From contig OW569366.1 of assembly GCA_937625935.1 (NCBI GenBank), forward strand, positions 434,001 to 498,000: a stretch of 64,000 bases of DNA. The letters are read 5' to 3'. Positions 9,581 through 18,686 of the stretch are shown here, piece after piece. Under the pieces are notes generated by a model. That model ran no database searches and was not told the origin of the DNA. It saw only the letters and a list, made by a program, of their open reading frames with translations. Source of the DNA: Tetramitus jugosus (lineage: Eukaryota > Heterolobosea > Eutetramitea > Acrasida > Vahlkampfiidae). A program made the position numbers and the translations under genes. Within the stretch, counting starts at the first letter, position 1. Each line of letters begins with the position of its first letter.

Positions 9581-10325
9581 TCAGCAAACATAATCCTGAT
9601 ACACGAATCCTAATCCATGTTCCTGTAGATCAGGGATAACTTTTCCCTCACAATCGAAAGTGAATCTGCAAACAACACAAATTGATTCTTAAATTAGAAT
9701 AACGCTTGCAAGACTGATGAACAACATCACGCTCCACACAGCAATTGTGAGCGACATATATGATGACTCCATTCGGACACACTGAGAATTCCATAAAGCG
9801 ACCAAACATATCTTCCTCATCGACAGTGCTATCACTCTTTTTTGCATCTATTAACATCTTATTCGTAATCGCATTCGGCATATGTTTTTCGATCTGAGGT
9901 GATACACTCACTCGAGGATAAACATATTCGGCGCCTTGCAAAAATTTTCTTTTTCCATTAGTTCAAATGCATAATGAGTGCAAGTCCACCGACCAGAGAT
10001 TTTCTGATGTTCTCGGCAAAAGAAAACTCGTCATTGGAAGTTGAGCAGAGAAAGACATCATCAATAGATGTTTCGTGGTAACCTGGATAAAAGTGAGAAC
10101 AAAATCAATTTGTGAACTACTTACTCCTAGTTTCACAATGAAGTCCAACAATAGAGTATATGTTCCATAGAGACTGTATGGGTGTTGATCAGACAACTTC
10201 TCTTCCCATAATGGAGCTCTTTGTTGGATGTGATTTTCCTTTTCTTCTGTTTGATTTCGGAGAGAGTCTCTCCCAACGACCTCTTTATTCTCGGAGATGT
10301 TGCTACTTGGGTAGGACTTGTTCAC
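9581..10325 (-). pseudogene. Fragmented coding-like region, unidentified
   Basis: Several short frames on the minus strand look protein-coding but do not form one intact gene. They read, in order: a charged stretch ending SLYGTYTLLLDFIVKLG; a piece containing DDVFLCSTSNDEFSFAEN in a shifted frame; a piece with FMEFSVCPNGVIIYVAHN; and FTFDCEGKVIPDLQEHG ending at a TGA at 9583-9581. Candidate splice signals exist (GTAAGT near 10120, a CTAAT branch-like site near 9965 and TTTGCAG near 9668). However, the first frame has no ATG and one proposed intron would be only about 40 nt. It is either a multi-exon gene whose first exon I cannot find or a decayed gene. I do not recognise the family. Confidence 0.35.
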
Positions 10326-10329
10326 TATT

Positions 10330-12717
10330 CACTAATGGTCCTGAAATAATGTGCCATGTATTATAAAATTCAAATGTTGTAATGGATGTATTGAAGGTTA
10401 GGTACCGAGAGTAATTATCCACGACATTGGAAGTTGCAGTTTAAATCCCATTCTTTGTAAGCACCACTTCTATCTTTTTGAGAGTGGATCACCTTTATGA
10501 GGAATTTGATAACACTATTGACGACTTTTCCATGAGAAGTGATAACAGGATATGCATACAAAATGTAGGACACTCAGCACACCACTGAGCTGAATTAATC
10601 GAACTCTTTCACTTAAATTCTTAAATATTCCTAGGTATATACTAGCCTTCTCCTTTATTGTAGTCACTAGCCCACACCAGAGTAAGGAAACGTCTTCGAA
10701 GACCCTCATAGAATGAACTCCAAACGACAGCAGAGGACCCACTATATTGTTAATCATACTACTAGGTACAAATAACGTATGCCCAAGCCCCGCAGAAGAC
10801 CCACCGCCGACCAGTTGAGTCGTTCTAACGCAGGAACTTGGTGTCGATTATTTCTTAGTGTCTACTTCTGGCTCAGCAGACGAGTGTTCCCAATCGCACA
10901 TTGTAGTGATTGATGGGCAATTGACCTTCAGAAAAGCCTGAATCGAATATCTTGTTTTCAGTATTGATTGACCTCAATGGATCCATATGGTCGGCAAGTT
11001 TTAGTAAGAGTTCGGTGTATATTCCTGTTGTGATTTGCCTGCTAAAGCTGCCCTCTTTTATCAACAACAACATGGTGGAAAAGGAGCTTGTAATTTCTGT
11101 ATTAATCAAGGTTGCAAAATCAACACGATTTTGTCATCCCTGTCAACAACTTTCAAAATGAGAAGCTCAATAAGTGGTTTGAAATTTCTAGTGATAATGG
11201 AATCAATGTAAAGAGTCTTCTCTAAACCTCAATTACCTCTCAAGGGTCATAAGGATAGATATGTTAAATGCAAAATATTGAAATTTGATGAGAAGTTGCC
11301 AAAGTTCGAAAAATCGACTTGAGTCACTCAAGTCAACTGTCTTCAAGATCATTCTCATTGACTTCGAGATAGCAGACAATTTAAACAAGGGCATTACTGT
11401 AACAATTGTTGTAAAAGAAATCATTTTGTGGTGCAATCCAGTCCGTCAATTTGTCGACTTAAAAATGCTTTCTATGACTTGGCCCAAACAAACAGAGTAA
11501 AACACTCAGTGAGGAACACGAACACCAACTCTGATGTTTATGATGGTACCGTTGCAATAGCAGCACCAATTACAAGGTTGTCTGGGGTTATTCTTTCATT
11601 CTAAACTATGAAACAAGTACAATTCCTATCCACCTGGTTTGCAATGAACTTCCTTTCGAAGAGCGGTTCAAGTGAAAATGTTATTTTCTGCGGTTCGGAC
11701 CTGATTTTTCTGGATTTCGGAAGTACGGTTCCTGGGTTTCATTCAAATGGGGGACCCCTATATCATGGTCGATCGTTGTTGTCAAAAAATCTCAAATTCC
11801 AAAATGTGAGTTCACAAAATGGATGATGTGAATATGATTGGAAAGATGTTAATCAAGCACAGTTCAACAGTAATGCTGAGATATCTGACGGAGCTACTAT
11901 TCATCTGCCCGAGTGGGAACCATCGGTCAGAACAACTTTTCGGCTTGCACAGCACTCTTTGTGAAATCCATGAGAGGGAAGAGATATCAAGAAACCAACA
12001 TTCTGTGGATGGACACTCTTCAAACCACATCACCATAGATGGAAATCAAAAGTTCTTTCATGAAATGGTGCTCAATGAGGCTATATGAGAAGAGAATAAT
12101 CATCATGAATCCCAAAGTCGCTGTGTGTACAAATTATCTAACTACTTGCCAGTTAGGTCTCTTAGACTGCTCAGCAGGCTGGACTGTACCAACAACAAAC
12201 AGCTGATGTAATAATCAAGGACTTCGAGTCACTGAATACCGAGATTGGCAAGGGGATCGATCCTAAAACCTACCAACAGGTGATCCACGCGGTGAGAACA
12301 ATGTCAGAGCGTATGAATATGGAGTTGCATCAAACAAAGGGATTCATAGATACTATCAGATTCAATAGAAAGTACCCGAGAGGAAAAGAAGAACGGAAGG
12401 AATTGTTCCTCCAGATCTGTCGGGATTCGCAATGGTGGTTGCAAGGTCGCTGCAATGGAACATAAGAATCAGTTCGGCGCACTGATGAAAAATGGTATGA
12501 AAAAAGAAGTAGTGCAGCGAAAGGCCCATAGTTTTGTGTGCTGGGTGCTGAATCACAACGCGGCACAGACTCTACCAGCAATCAAAGGACTGCAAACAGT
12601 AGCAACCGCGTGTTGTATTAAAAAACAAAAAAAAAGTTTTTTCCGATTTTTTTCCGATACCTTTTTGTATTCTCCGATGTTCTTGGTTTGAAATCGAACA
12701 AGTTCGCGAACACAGAA
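10330..12717. other. Gene-poor 2.4-kb region with eroded ORF pieces
   Basis: I see no intact gene. Short open frames of up to about 90 codons occur on both strands without recognisable domains. Those with the most protein-like composition are on the plus strand: 11285-11500, 11819-12088 and 12160-12462. The last reads as a continuous charged helix-like stretch (IKDFESLNTEIGKGIDPKTY and beyond) that stops at a TAA and seems to continue in another frame (KNQFGALMKNGMKKEVVQRK, to about 12620). This is what a frameshifted remnant would look like. One plus-strand frame near 11390 contains CNNCCKRNH, faintly like a retroelement zinc knuckle, too weak to call. I find no tRNA gene and no long terminal repeat. 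Confidence 0.4.
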
Positions 12718-14136
12718 ATGAGGTCACCAGACAAGAAGGTAGAAGTGTTTGTCGCTGGAGTCATCACAACAAAAGTATTGGGTAGTGGAGGATCTGAAGA
12801 CAACCATTCTTCCTCAAAGTTTACTCAACTTTCTCTTCAAGATCTGGACGGTACAATCATTGATATTCAGGGAACAGACAACGATGTCTACATTCTGACG
12901 AGCACTGGAAAACTGTACTCTTCCTATTCATTTTCAAAGCTCCACAAAGTTGCCAACTACCATCTATACTTGGTTGAATCACTGTCCGATGTATCCATAG
13001 AAGCCATTTACTGTGGTGGATTGTTTGTTCATGTCAAATCTCGAACAGGTCAATTGTACACAATGGGTGACAATGCAACGTATCAGCTTGGTTTACGTTG
13101 CACACCGGATGCTGCATCTGAGAAATTTCTCCCGTTAGATATGGCAATGTTCGATGACATCATGACGACCGTCATGACGAACAACAATTCCTTGGATGAT
13201 TTTTATCAACAGCGCTGTCCCATAGAGTTAGTGAGTAGTACGGACAGAACAGCCTTTTATTTGGCAAAAAATCGTAGAGAATTGTTTGCGAGTGGAGCCC
13301 TGGTGAATTCGACTGTTACTGAACCGATCCGACCAGTTTTGCCCTCGTCTGTCGTGTCTGAGCTTCAGGCACAACCAGACTTGCACATCAAACAAATTAC
13401 ATCGGGCAGCAATCACACTCTTGTCTTGTTCAGCAATAACAGAATCATGGGATTTGGACGGAATGATCACTCTCAACTGGGATATACAAGTTCAGGTGAA
13501 TTAGGTCAGTGGATTTCATTTGATTTTGGAAGTCCGATTCGCTACTTGTATGCCGGTAGTTTTCATTCATTCTTCCTAACAGAAAACTCTACATTTTCAT
13601 GTGGATACTCTGGTGATGGTCGATTGGGACACTCTGGTTCGAACCTTGGTCAAATCACTTGTTTCACAACCGATCCAACAACCAAGGAATCATCATTTTT
13701 CGTCGAAGACATTATCGGACGAGCTTCGACAATGTTTGTCGTGCGAGACAAGGAAAACAAACGCAGACTGTTCAGCATAGGCAGTAACCACTATGGAGAG
13801 GCCGGTATAGGCAGCACAGGTTCATTGTCTTATGTTGTAGAAACAAAGGACCCACACATTTGTTCACTCATTAATGATCCTTCATATACAATGAAGCACG
13901 CATGTGGATACTACTTTCGATTTCTCTATTTTACAGGTAAGCTCTCTTCATTCGTCATGTTGGTTTTCAACTTGTTCATCATCTAACACTCTAATCTTAT
14001 GATCCATCGAGCAGAGAATGCAATGCAAGACCCTCTATTTTTCAAGCGACTTTATGCTGCAGTGCCCAAGCAACGATACACTGACATTTCCATCAGTTGT
14101 TCCTCCCATCATCTGCCAGATGAATACTACTACTAA
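12718..14136 (+). CDS. RCC1-repeat protein, two exons
   Basis: CDS join(12718..13936, 14015..14136), 446 residues. The start is the ATG opening MRSPDKKVEVFVAGVI. Five or so RCC1-type blades are visible from their G-x-N and Q-L-G signatures: TMGDNATYQLGL, GFGRNDHSQLGY, CGYSGDGRLGH and SIGSNHYGEAGIG, each preceded by a strand ending in H/F-x-F or H-T-L-V-L (GSNHTLVLF). The 78-nt intron has donor GTAAGC, branch match CTAAC and acceptor GCAG, and splits a Glu codon. Exon 2 adds ENAMQDPLFFKRLYAAV and ends EYYY. RCC1-like propellers serve as GEFs or as interaction platforms; nothing here identifies the partner. Decayed relatives of this type lie at 59.6 to 62.9 kb. Confidence 0.85.
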
Positions 14137-15029
14137 ATTCATGATCATATATAAATTATTCAAGAGAGAGAATATCGATCAGCGTTTATGTTCATCCTTT
14201 TGTAAAACTCGCCTTATTGACCATTGTAGTGAGCTAGAAAGAGGGTACGACACAAACTGCATCGTCATCAAAAGACTTTTTACAAGCAAGTATTCTGTAT
14301 CATCAGAGTGCACGAGTTCCTTTAGAGATGCACGAGAGGATAATGTTACTTTAGCTAGAAACTGCAATGTAGATAGTGGGATATCATATCTGACCTGAAT
14401 CACATACACCATCAACGGAAACACACGGATAACATTGATCGATTTGGAATTAATATTGAAACTGGACGAGTGGACAGTATGGAAACGCTGCAATTGTGTA
14501 TAGCCCAGTTGTGTGTTAAGAAACATTCGACCTTGCCACGGAAGCAGCTTGATTCTTTCCATTGACTATGTTGTGAAAATGCAGAAACTTAGCTGTCGGT
14601 AAAATTGAAAGACTAAATCTTACTGGTTTCGGCTCGTGATATCCCACAATTAGCTGATCGGATTTCTCGTCAGGAATCAGTTTGAAAATAATTCCTCCCT
14701 CAGCCCGATTTGAATACTCCTGCCAGTAGGTCAGACGACAGTTCTTATTTGCTCGTGTTTTTTGAGCTACTTGGGATAGTATCGTCCTTGAGGCAATTCT
14801 GGTTTGAGCCACAGGATCTATCTACTGTATCCTGTTGACCAGATTTCTGCCATGCCCATTGGTTGTTCACAAAATCAAAGAATTCAACCTGATGAAATGA
14901 AAAATATCAACTGCCAATTAACCCAGAGTCTAAGAAAACCCAGAGGTGCACAGATAAAAGGATGAGATGTTGTTGCTTTCCACTGAATTCAAACAACAAA
15001 CAACCAAAACTAACAATCAATCATCTAAC
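14137..15029. other. Unassigned region with minus-strand coding-like fragments
   Basis: Minus-strand frames at 14179-14562 and 14516-14812 have protein-like stretches (TYWQEYSNRAEGGIIFKLIP) but overlap in different frames. A further piece near 14890-14760 reads VEFFDFVNNQWAWQKSGQ after a good acceptor-like TTTCATCAG, then stops. The pieces suggest a decayed or spliced gene that I could not join. The last 90 bp are the 5' flank of the secreted-protein gene; the frame of that gene is open there but its signal peptide starts at 15030. Confidence 0.35.
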
Positions 15030-15512
15030 ATGAGAGTCTTTAACATTCTTGCCTGCTGCCTCTTCATTTGCCTTTTGGGAACATTGAGTGTTCAAGGAAC
15101 AGGTGTTGGTACTTGCCAACAGAAGGTTGCACTCTGCGCTGCTCAACCAAACACTCCGTTGTGTTGCAGATGGACTCCTCCGCCAGTGAGAGGCGTTCCA
15201 ACTCCAACTCAAGAGCAATGCTACAGCAGTACTCAGTATAACTGCATTACTGATTTGTCAGTCGGTGATGCATGCTTGTGTCCTGCTGGTCTTCGATGCT
15301 GCAACAAGGCTTGTTATGATACTGCCATCCATATTTGTGCAGTAAACAATCAACCATCCACCGGAGCTCCAGCTCGTCAACTCTGTCCTGTTAATGCCCC
15401 ATTGTCTTGCAATGGAGCTTGTTATTCATCTCAACAATTCCAATGCTGCCCAGGTGCACCAGGTCAAGGTGGTAACTTGAGACCAGTTGGTTCTCAATGC
15501 CCTGTGTTCTAA
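15030..15512 (+). CDS. Small secreted cysteine-rich protein (CBM52-like motifs)
   Basis: A 160-residue product from the ATG at 15030, chosen because it opens a classic signal peptide (MRVFNILACCLFICLLGTLS, cleavage probably after VQG). The mature part has about 20 Cys and a partly repeated pattern, CNKACYDTAIHICA and CNGACYSSQQFQCC. This C-x-x-x-C-Y-x(4-5)-C spacing resembles the carbohydrate-binding family 52 domain known from fungal glucanases. The likeness is from memory and short. A Pro-rich stretch lies between the Cys blocks. It is likely exported or delivered to vacuoles. Short distance and opposite orientation give no operon-like clue. Alternatives are any disulfide-rich secreted protein. 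Confidence 0.7.
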   Translation: MRVFNILACCLFICLLGTLSVQGTGVGTCQQKVALCAAQPNTPLCCRWTPPPVRGVPTPTQEQCYSSTQYNCITDLSVGDACLCPAGLRCCNKACYDTAIHICAVNNQPSTGAPARQLCPVNAPLSCNGACYSSQQFQCCPGAPGQGGNLRPVGSQCPVF

Positions 15513-15920
15513 TCTTCGGCAGAGAAGTCGGCGAAAATCATTGTAAATACACGCCAGGGAACAACCTGAAGAGCTAAAGCCTACCATTCGATCATTCGAA
15601 CATTTTATCGTAATAAACAAAGATTTTTTTTGGCAACGCACAGTTCTGTGGACAACGAGAGTATTTGCGCAATTGGCGCTCGCTCATGGACAAGCCAGAC
15701 GTTCATTCGTGAATGAACCAATCATAGAACAGTACACATGAGTTGTAGGAAGTCTTGTCGTCTCTCATAAGAATCATCACATAGATACCGCTCATCATTG
15801 TGCCGTACAAAACTCATATATGACAGCAAAGGAGTCTTCTCACATATCGAAAGGCTTTTGCTCCTGGCCCGCCAAACCACAAGAACCCCAGCAACAACCT
15901 GTCGAAAAAGGATTCAAAAC
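15513..15920. other. Intergenic region
   Basis: This 408-bp convergent region carries the 3' ends of the secreted-protein gene and of the small Cys-rich gene. AATAAACAAAG near 15612 could be the polyadenylation signal of the former. A plus-strand open frame starting at 15820 runs antisense to the next gene and is taken as a shadow. I see no RNA gene. Confidence 0.4.
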
Positions 15921-16301
15921 TCACACCCGCTCAGCCAGACTCGAGCAACGACAGAAGACTTGGTCTGACTGGAAGATGAAAGCTGAGGCGATCAGTAATT
16001 GCTGGATGTCCTCTCGATGTTGCTCTGAGTATGGAAGAAGAACGAATAGTATTTGTTTGTGTGAAAAGATTTCCACTCCTGGCATTATGGTTCTCTTGAA
16101 ACTTCCAATATTTTTGGAACAATGGCATTTTTCACCCGAGTTGTCAAAACAGTCATCACATGTTATCCTTGGCAGTTTCAACAGAGATAGCTTTTGTTTG
16201 GCCGCACTCTTTTCATTGCAGTGTTCACAGTGGTACATGTTCATGATCCATTGAGGCAAGTTCAACGGATTCAAACATTCACAAATACCGCAGCGCAACA
16301 T
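15921..16301 (-). CDS. Small Cys/His-rich, probably zinc-binding protein, unidentified
   Basis: A 126-residue ORF from an ATG at 16301. Its first 70 residues hold five CxxC or CxC-like pairs: CGICEC, HCEHC, CDDC and CHC, spaced as in zinc ribbons or treble-clef fingers. The C-terminal half is hydrophobic-charged and without motif. It ends soon after a GTGAGT-like sequence, so an intron near 15930 and a further exon cannot be excluded; the only acceptor nearby would give an implausible 26-nt intron. I do not recognise the family. The long Cys pattern favours a real protein over the overlapping plus-strand frame. Confidence 0.45.
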   Translation of the reverse strand: MLRCGICECLNPLNLPQWIMNMYHCEHCNEKSAAKQKLSLLKLPRITCDDCFDNSGEKCHCSKNIGSFKRTIMPGVEIFSHKQILFVLLPYSEQHREDIQQLLIASAFIFQSDQVFCRCSSLAERV

Positions 16302-16358
16302 TTCGCATCCACGTTAACCAATGATTGCTCGAAGGATATTCGTACAGAGTGAAGGATG

Positions 16359-17429
16359 TCATTTGTGGTAACAAATGAATTTTCTCTTTGGGTCCTTGCT
16401 TCTTGTGTGTTCCACAGCTGCTTGAAGAGGAGCATAGAGATTGATCTCACAGAGTGCAGACACTTCGAAGTATGAGTGAACCCTAAATTGTTGCATGAGT
16501 TTCTTAACTCCGGAATAGTAAGTTTGTATCTCTTCTTTGTTCCTAAAAGTTCGCTTGTCAATCTTGGTGATTATCAAGTAGACTAAGGCATTTGGTTCTT
16601 GTTCTGAGGCTATTCTGACAGCGGTCTTAAAGTTTAAGAAATTGTGATCATACTGGCGACTCGTTGAGAGATCAAAATTACAATCGAAGCTAAAATCAAG
16701 GAACAACCATACAAATCTCAGAGATGGATGTTTGAGGAAGCCCAAATACCTTTCAGCGTCACCAACAAGTCCAGGAGAATTGAAAAAACTAAGTCTTGCA
16801 ACTTCAACTCCCTCCTCTGTTCCCAATTTGACGAGATAGTATGACGTGCTAAATTGACGTGTAAATTGCTTGTGATCAAGCTTACCTTCTTTCAACGTGT
16901 CAAGGTATGCTTGCTTTCCCACATACCCACCAAATCCTGCTACTCGAATCGTGAGTTGATCCTTGCTTGGTAGAGAGATTGGTCGTAACTGTCTAAAATC
17001 ACAATGTATGCGATCTACATAAACCATTTGCTTGTATTTTTGTTGCCAGTATGATAAATCAGGGTCTTGTAGCCTCGAATCAACATCCACCATCATTACT
17101 AACTCACCAACAATGAGAGCAATGCAAGAGTGTCGTCGGCCACACAAACGCTCTTCTTGTTCCTTCACCAAGTACCTCCAGAAGTTAAGCTTTGGATCCG
17201 TGATCACATCGCACCAAGCAGAATTGACAGACATGAGACAAGCGATAGAAACAGTGTCCATGTCCAGATGAGAATCTTGGCCATTACATTGACTTGCATC
17301 GAAGCGCATCTCCAGAAATGAGAAGATGATCATGATTAGCTCTTTGGGCAGCAACCAAGGTTGCTTTGGGATGAAAGAACCAGATTGGGCAATGGTTGAT
17401 CGCTGGAATAGAGCAAGAAGACGAAGCAT
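16359..17429 (-). CDS. F-box protein fused to a degenerate Ras-like GTPase domain
   Basis: 356 residues from the ATG at 17429. An F-box occupies about 24-90 (PWLLPKELIMIIFSFLEM, then SVNSAWCDVITDPKLNFWRY). From about 158 a small-GTPase fold can be traced: strand TIRVAGFGGYVGKQ with P-loop G165 to K172 where the usual Ser/Thr is Gln; a switch I-like stretch; SFFNSPG in the place of DxxG; an insert; VYLIITKID in the place of NKxD; and YFEVSAL for the G5 loop. With these changes nucleotide binding and hydrolysis are doubtful. F-box domains recruit Skp1 and the SCF ubiquitin ligase. The GTPase-like part could be a substrate-binding module or regulatory sensor (inference). The protein ends without a CAAX box. 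Confidence 0.75.
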   Translation of the reverse strand: MLRLLALFQRSTIAQSGSFIPKQPWLLPKELIMIIFSFLEMRFDASQCNGQDSHLDMDTVSIACLMSVNSAWCDVITDPKLNFWRYLVKEQEERLCGRRHSCIALIVGELVMMVDVDSRLQDPDLSYWQQKYKQMVYVDRIHCDFRQLRPISLPSKDQLTIRVAGFGGYVGKQAYLDTLKEGKLDHKQFTRQFSTSYYLVKLGTEEGVEVARLSFFNSPGLVGDAERYLGFLKHPSLRFVWLFLDFSFDCNFDLSTSRQYDHNFLNFKTAVRIASEQEPNALVYLIITKIDKRTFRNKEEIQTYYSGVKKLMQQFRVHSYFEVSALCEINLYAPLQAAVEHTRSKDPKRKFICYHK

Positions 17430-17552
17430 GTGATTGGCTTTTTTTCGTGCTTGATGATTCTGTTTTTCTTGGCCTGCGTGGACCAAGCTCAATCAACATG
17501 TCCTCACTTCGTCGCAATCAGAGAAAAAACCAGGGAAAAGCGCGTAAGTTGA

Positions 17553-17559
17553 TCCAATT
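17553..17559 (+). promoter_or_regulatory. Candidate upstream element of 5S gene 2 (TCCAATT)
   Basis: Same heptamer and same offset (19 bases before the 5S start) as at 9222. The surrounding 60 bases are otherwise unlike those upstream of copy 1, so the match is not simply a longer duplication. Function is inferred. Confidence 0.35.
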
Positions 17560-17571
17560 CAAATCATTGAT

Positions 17572-17692
17572 GTCTACGTTCATACAATGGTGGAACCACC
17601 TCTTCCCATTTCGAATAGAGAAGTTAAGCACCATCTGGCTGAGTTAGTATTGAGATAGGAGACTACTCGAGAACCCTCAGTAATGTAGGCTT
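17572..17692 (+). rRNA. 5S ribosomal RNA, copy 2
   Basis: Identical over all 121 nt to the copy at 9241, including the internal control region (GAAGTTAAGC, GATAGGAGA) and the helix I ends. Four T at 17691 to 17694 end the transcript. The copy lies between the F-box/GTPase gene and the AlkB-type gene, both on the minus strand, and 8331 bp from copy 1 in the same orientation. Outside the gene the two loci diverge at once, which suggests dispersal of the gene itself or gene conversion limited to it. Confidence 0.95.
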
Positions 17693-17751
17693 TTGCGTTC
17701 AGTTTTCTTCCCGAAGAGTGGATACTTTATTCAGTGGCTCGGATGAATGCT

Positions 17752-18477
17752 TTATGTATCGGGTTGAGCATTGTTTGAATCGAAATGGAACGAATCCTTC
17801 ATCGTTCGAAACGTTAAGGATGTTCGAACATAGGTGTCTGGATCTGTGACATCCTTCAACGATTGAGGACACCCCTTCATCTTGATAACATCCTTTAGCG
17901 AAGGAATTTCATGTTTCCAGTCGTACCTTGCTTCATCTTTCATTACCACCAGACTCCTTGGCTTCAACTCCATAAAAACTCTGTCCTTGGCACCATTTTC
18001 TTCCTGTGGGTAGAATATCATGAGACAAGAACTCTGTAAACTTAAACTGCAGATAATGGGACCAAAATCCATAAAGTCCATATGTTTCTTTATGCCTTGT
18101 CTCCTTCCTGTGTACTCATTGATAATCATTTGATTGATCTGGCAAGATTCAGGATAGAACTGGTTGTTGATTCGATCAACAATGACTTGAATTTCGTCAG
18201 GTATTGACTTCATTCGCGCCACAATTGCCTGATCCTTGTACGAGTACTTGAATCCATATTGGATGGTTCTCCTGGAGATCTCTGTGGACCAATCCTCATT
18301 TTGGCTCAAAAATTGGATCAAGTCAGCTTCTTCTTCTGCTGAAATGAAATTCTCGACATAGGTCAACCCAGGTATTGTCGTTGTCATGGTGATGTTCTCT
18401 TGCTTGGTTTTTGTCTGGATCTTTTCACAGGATGGAACTCGAAATACTGAAGCTTGAAATTCAGAATTGCATGACAT
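17752..18477 (-). CDS. AlkB-type 2-oxoglutarate/Fe(II) dioxygenase
   Basis: 241 residues if started at the ATG at 18477; the ATG at 18387 (MTTTIPGLTYVENF) would also give a full domain, while the longer open frame upstream is not protein-like. The fold starts with IPGLTYVENFISAEEEADLI. Iron and 2OG ligands are visible: H132-x-D134 in KKHMDFMDFG, distal H189 in YDWKHEIP, and the Arg pair in VRTSLTFR. The substrate-recognition strand INQMIINEYTGRRQGIKKHM is typical of ALKBH family members acting on nucleic acid. ALKBH4- or ALKBH8-like proteins are the nearest by feel; I cannot choose between them. The family demethylates or hydroxylates alkylated bases or proteins. It is divergent from FAM221 with about 210 bp between. 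Confidence 0.85.
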   Translation of the reverse strand: MSCNSEFQASVFRVPSCEKIQTKTKQENITMTTTIPGLTYVENFISAEEEADLIQFLSQNEDWSTEISRRTIQYGFKYSYKDQAIVARMKSIPDEIQVIVDRINNQFYPESCQINQMIINEYTGRRQGIKKHMDFMDFGPIICSLSLQSSCLMIFYPQEENGAKDRVFMELKPRSLVVMKDEARYDWKHEIPSLKDVIKMKGCPQSLKDVTDPDTYVRTSLTFRTMKDSFHFDSNNAQPDT

Positions 18478-18686
18478 ATTCTCCGATTCACAGGTCAATT
18501 TACCAGTTGGACTACCACCAAAAAAACTATGGCCAAGAAGACGACTAGTATATACTAATAGTAGTACTAAGTATTTGTCAAATAGATACCCGCCTGGTCC
18601 TATACAAAGTTCTTGTGCGAATCCAAGAACTGAAATCGGAGAATAGCGGATCCGAACTACAACGCTCCATCGAATGAACAAACACA

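Noticed and set aside
11390-11440. CNNCCKRNH as a retroelement zinc knuckle
   Set aside because: The spacing does not fit CX2CX4HX4C, and no reverse transcriptase, integrase or LTR lies nearby.
13638-13650. GGTTCGAACCT, another B-box match
   Set aside because: It lies inside a well-supported RCC1 blade and no tRNA fold surrounds it.
15905-15945. Possible intron extending the small Cys-rich gene
   Set aside because: Donor and acceptor would be only 26 nt apart, too short for spliceosomal removal.
15820-16254. Plus-strand frame of 144 codons
   Set aside because: Composition is poor and it is antisense to the Cys-pair ORF, which is more regular.
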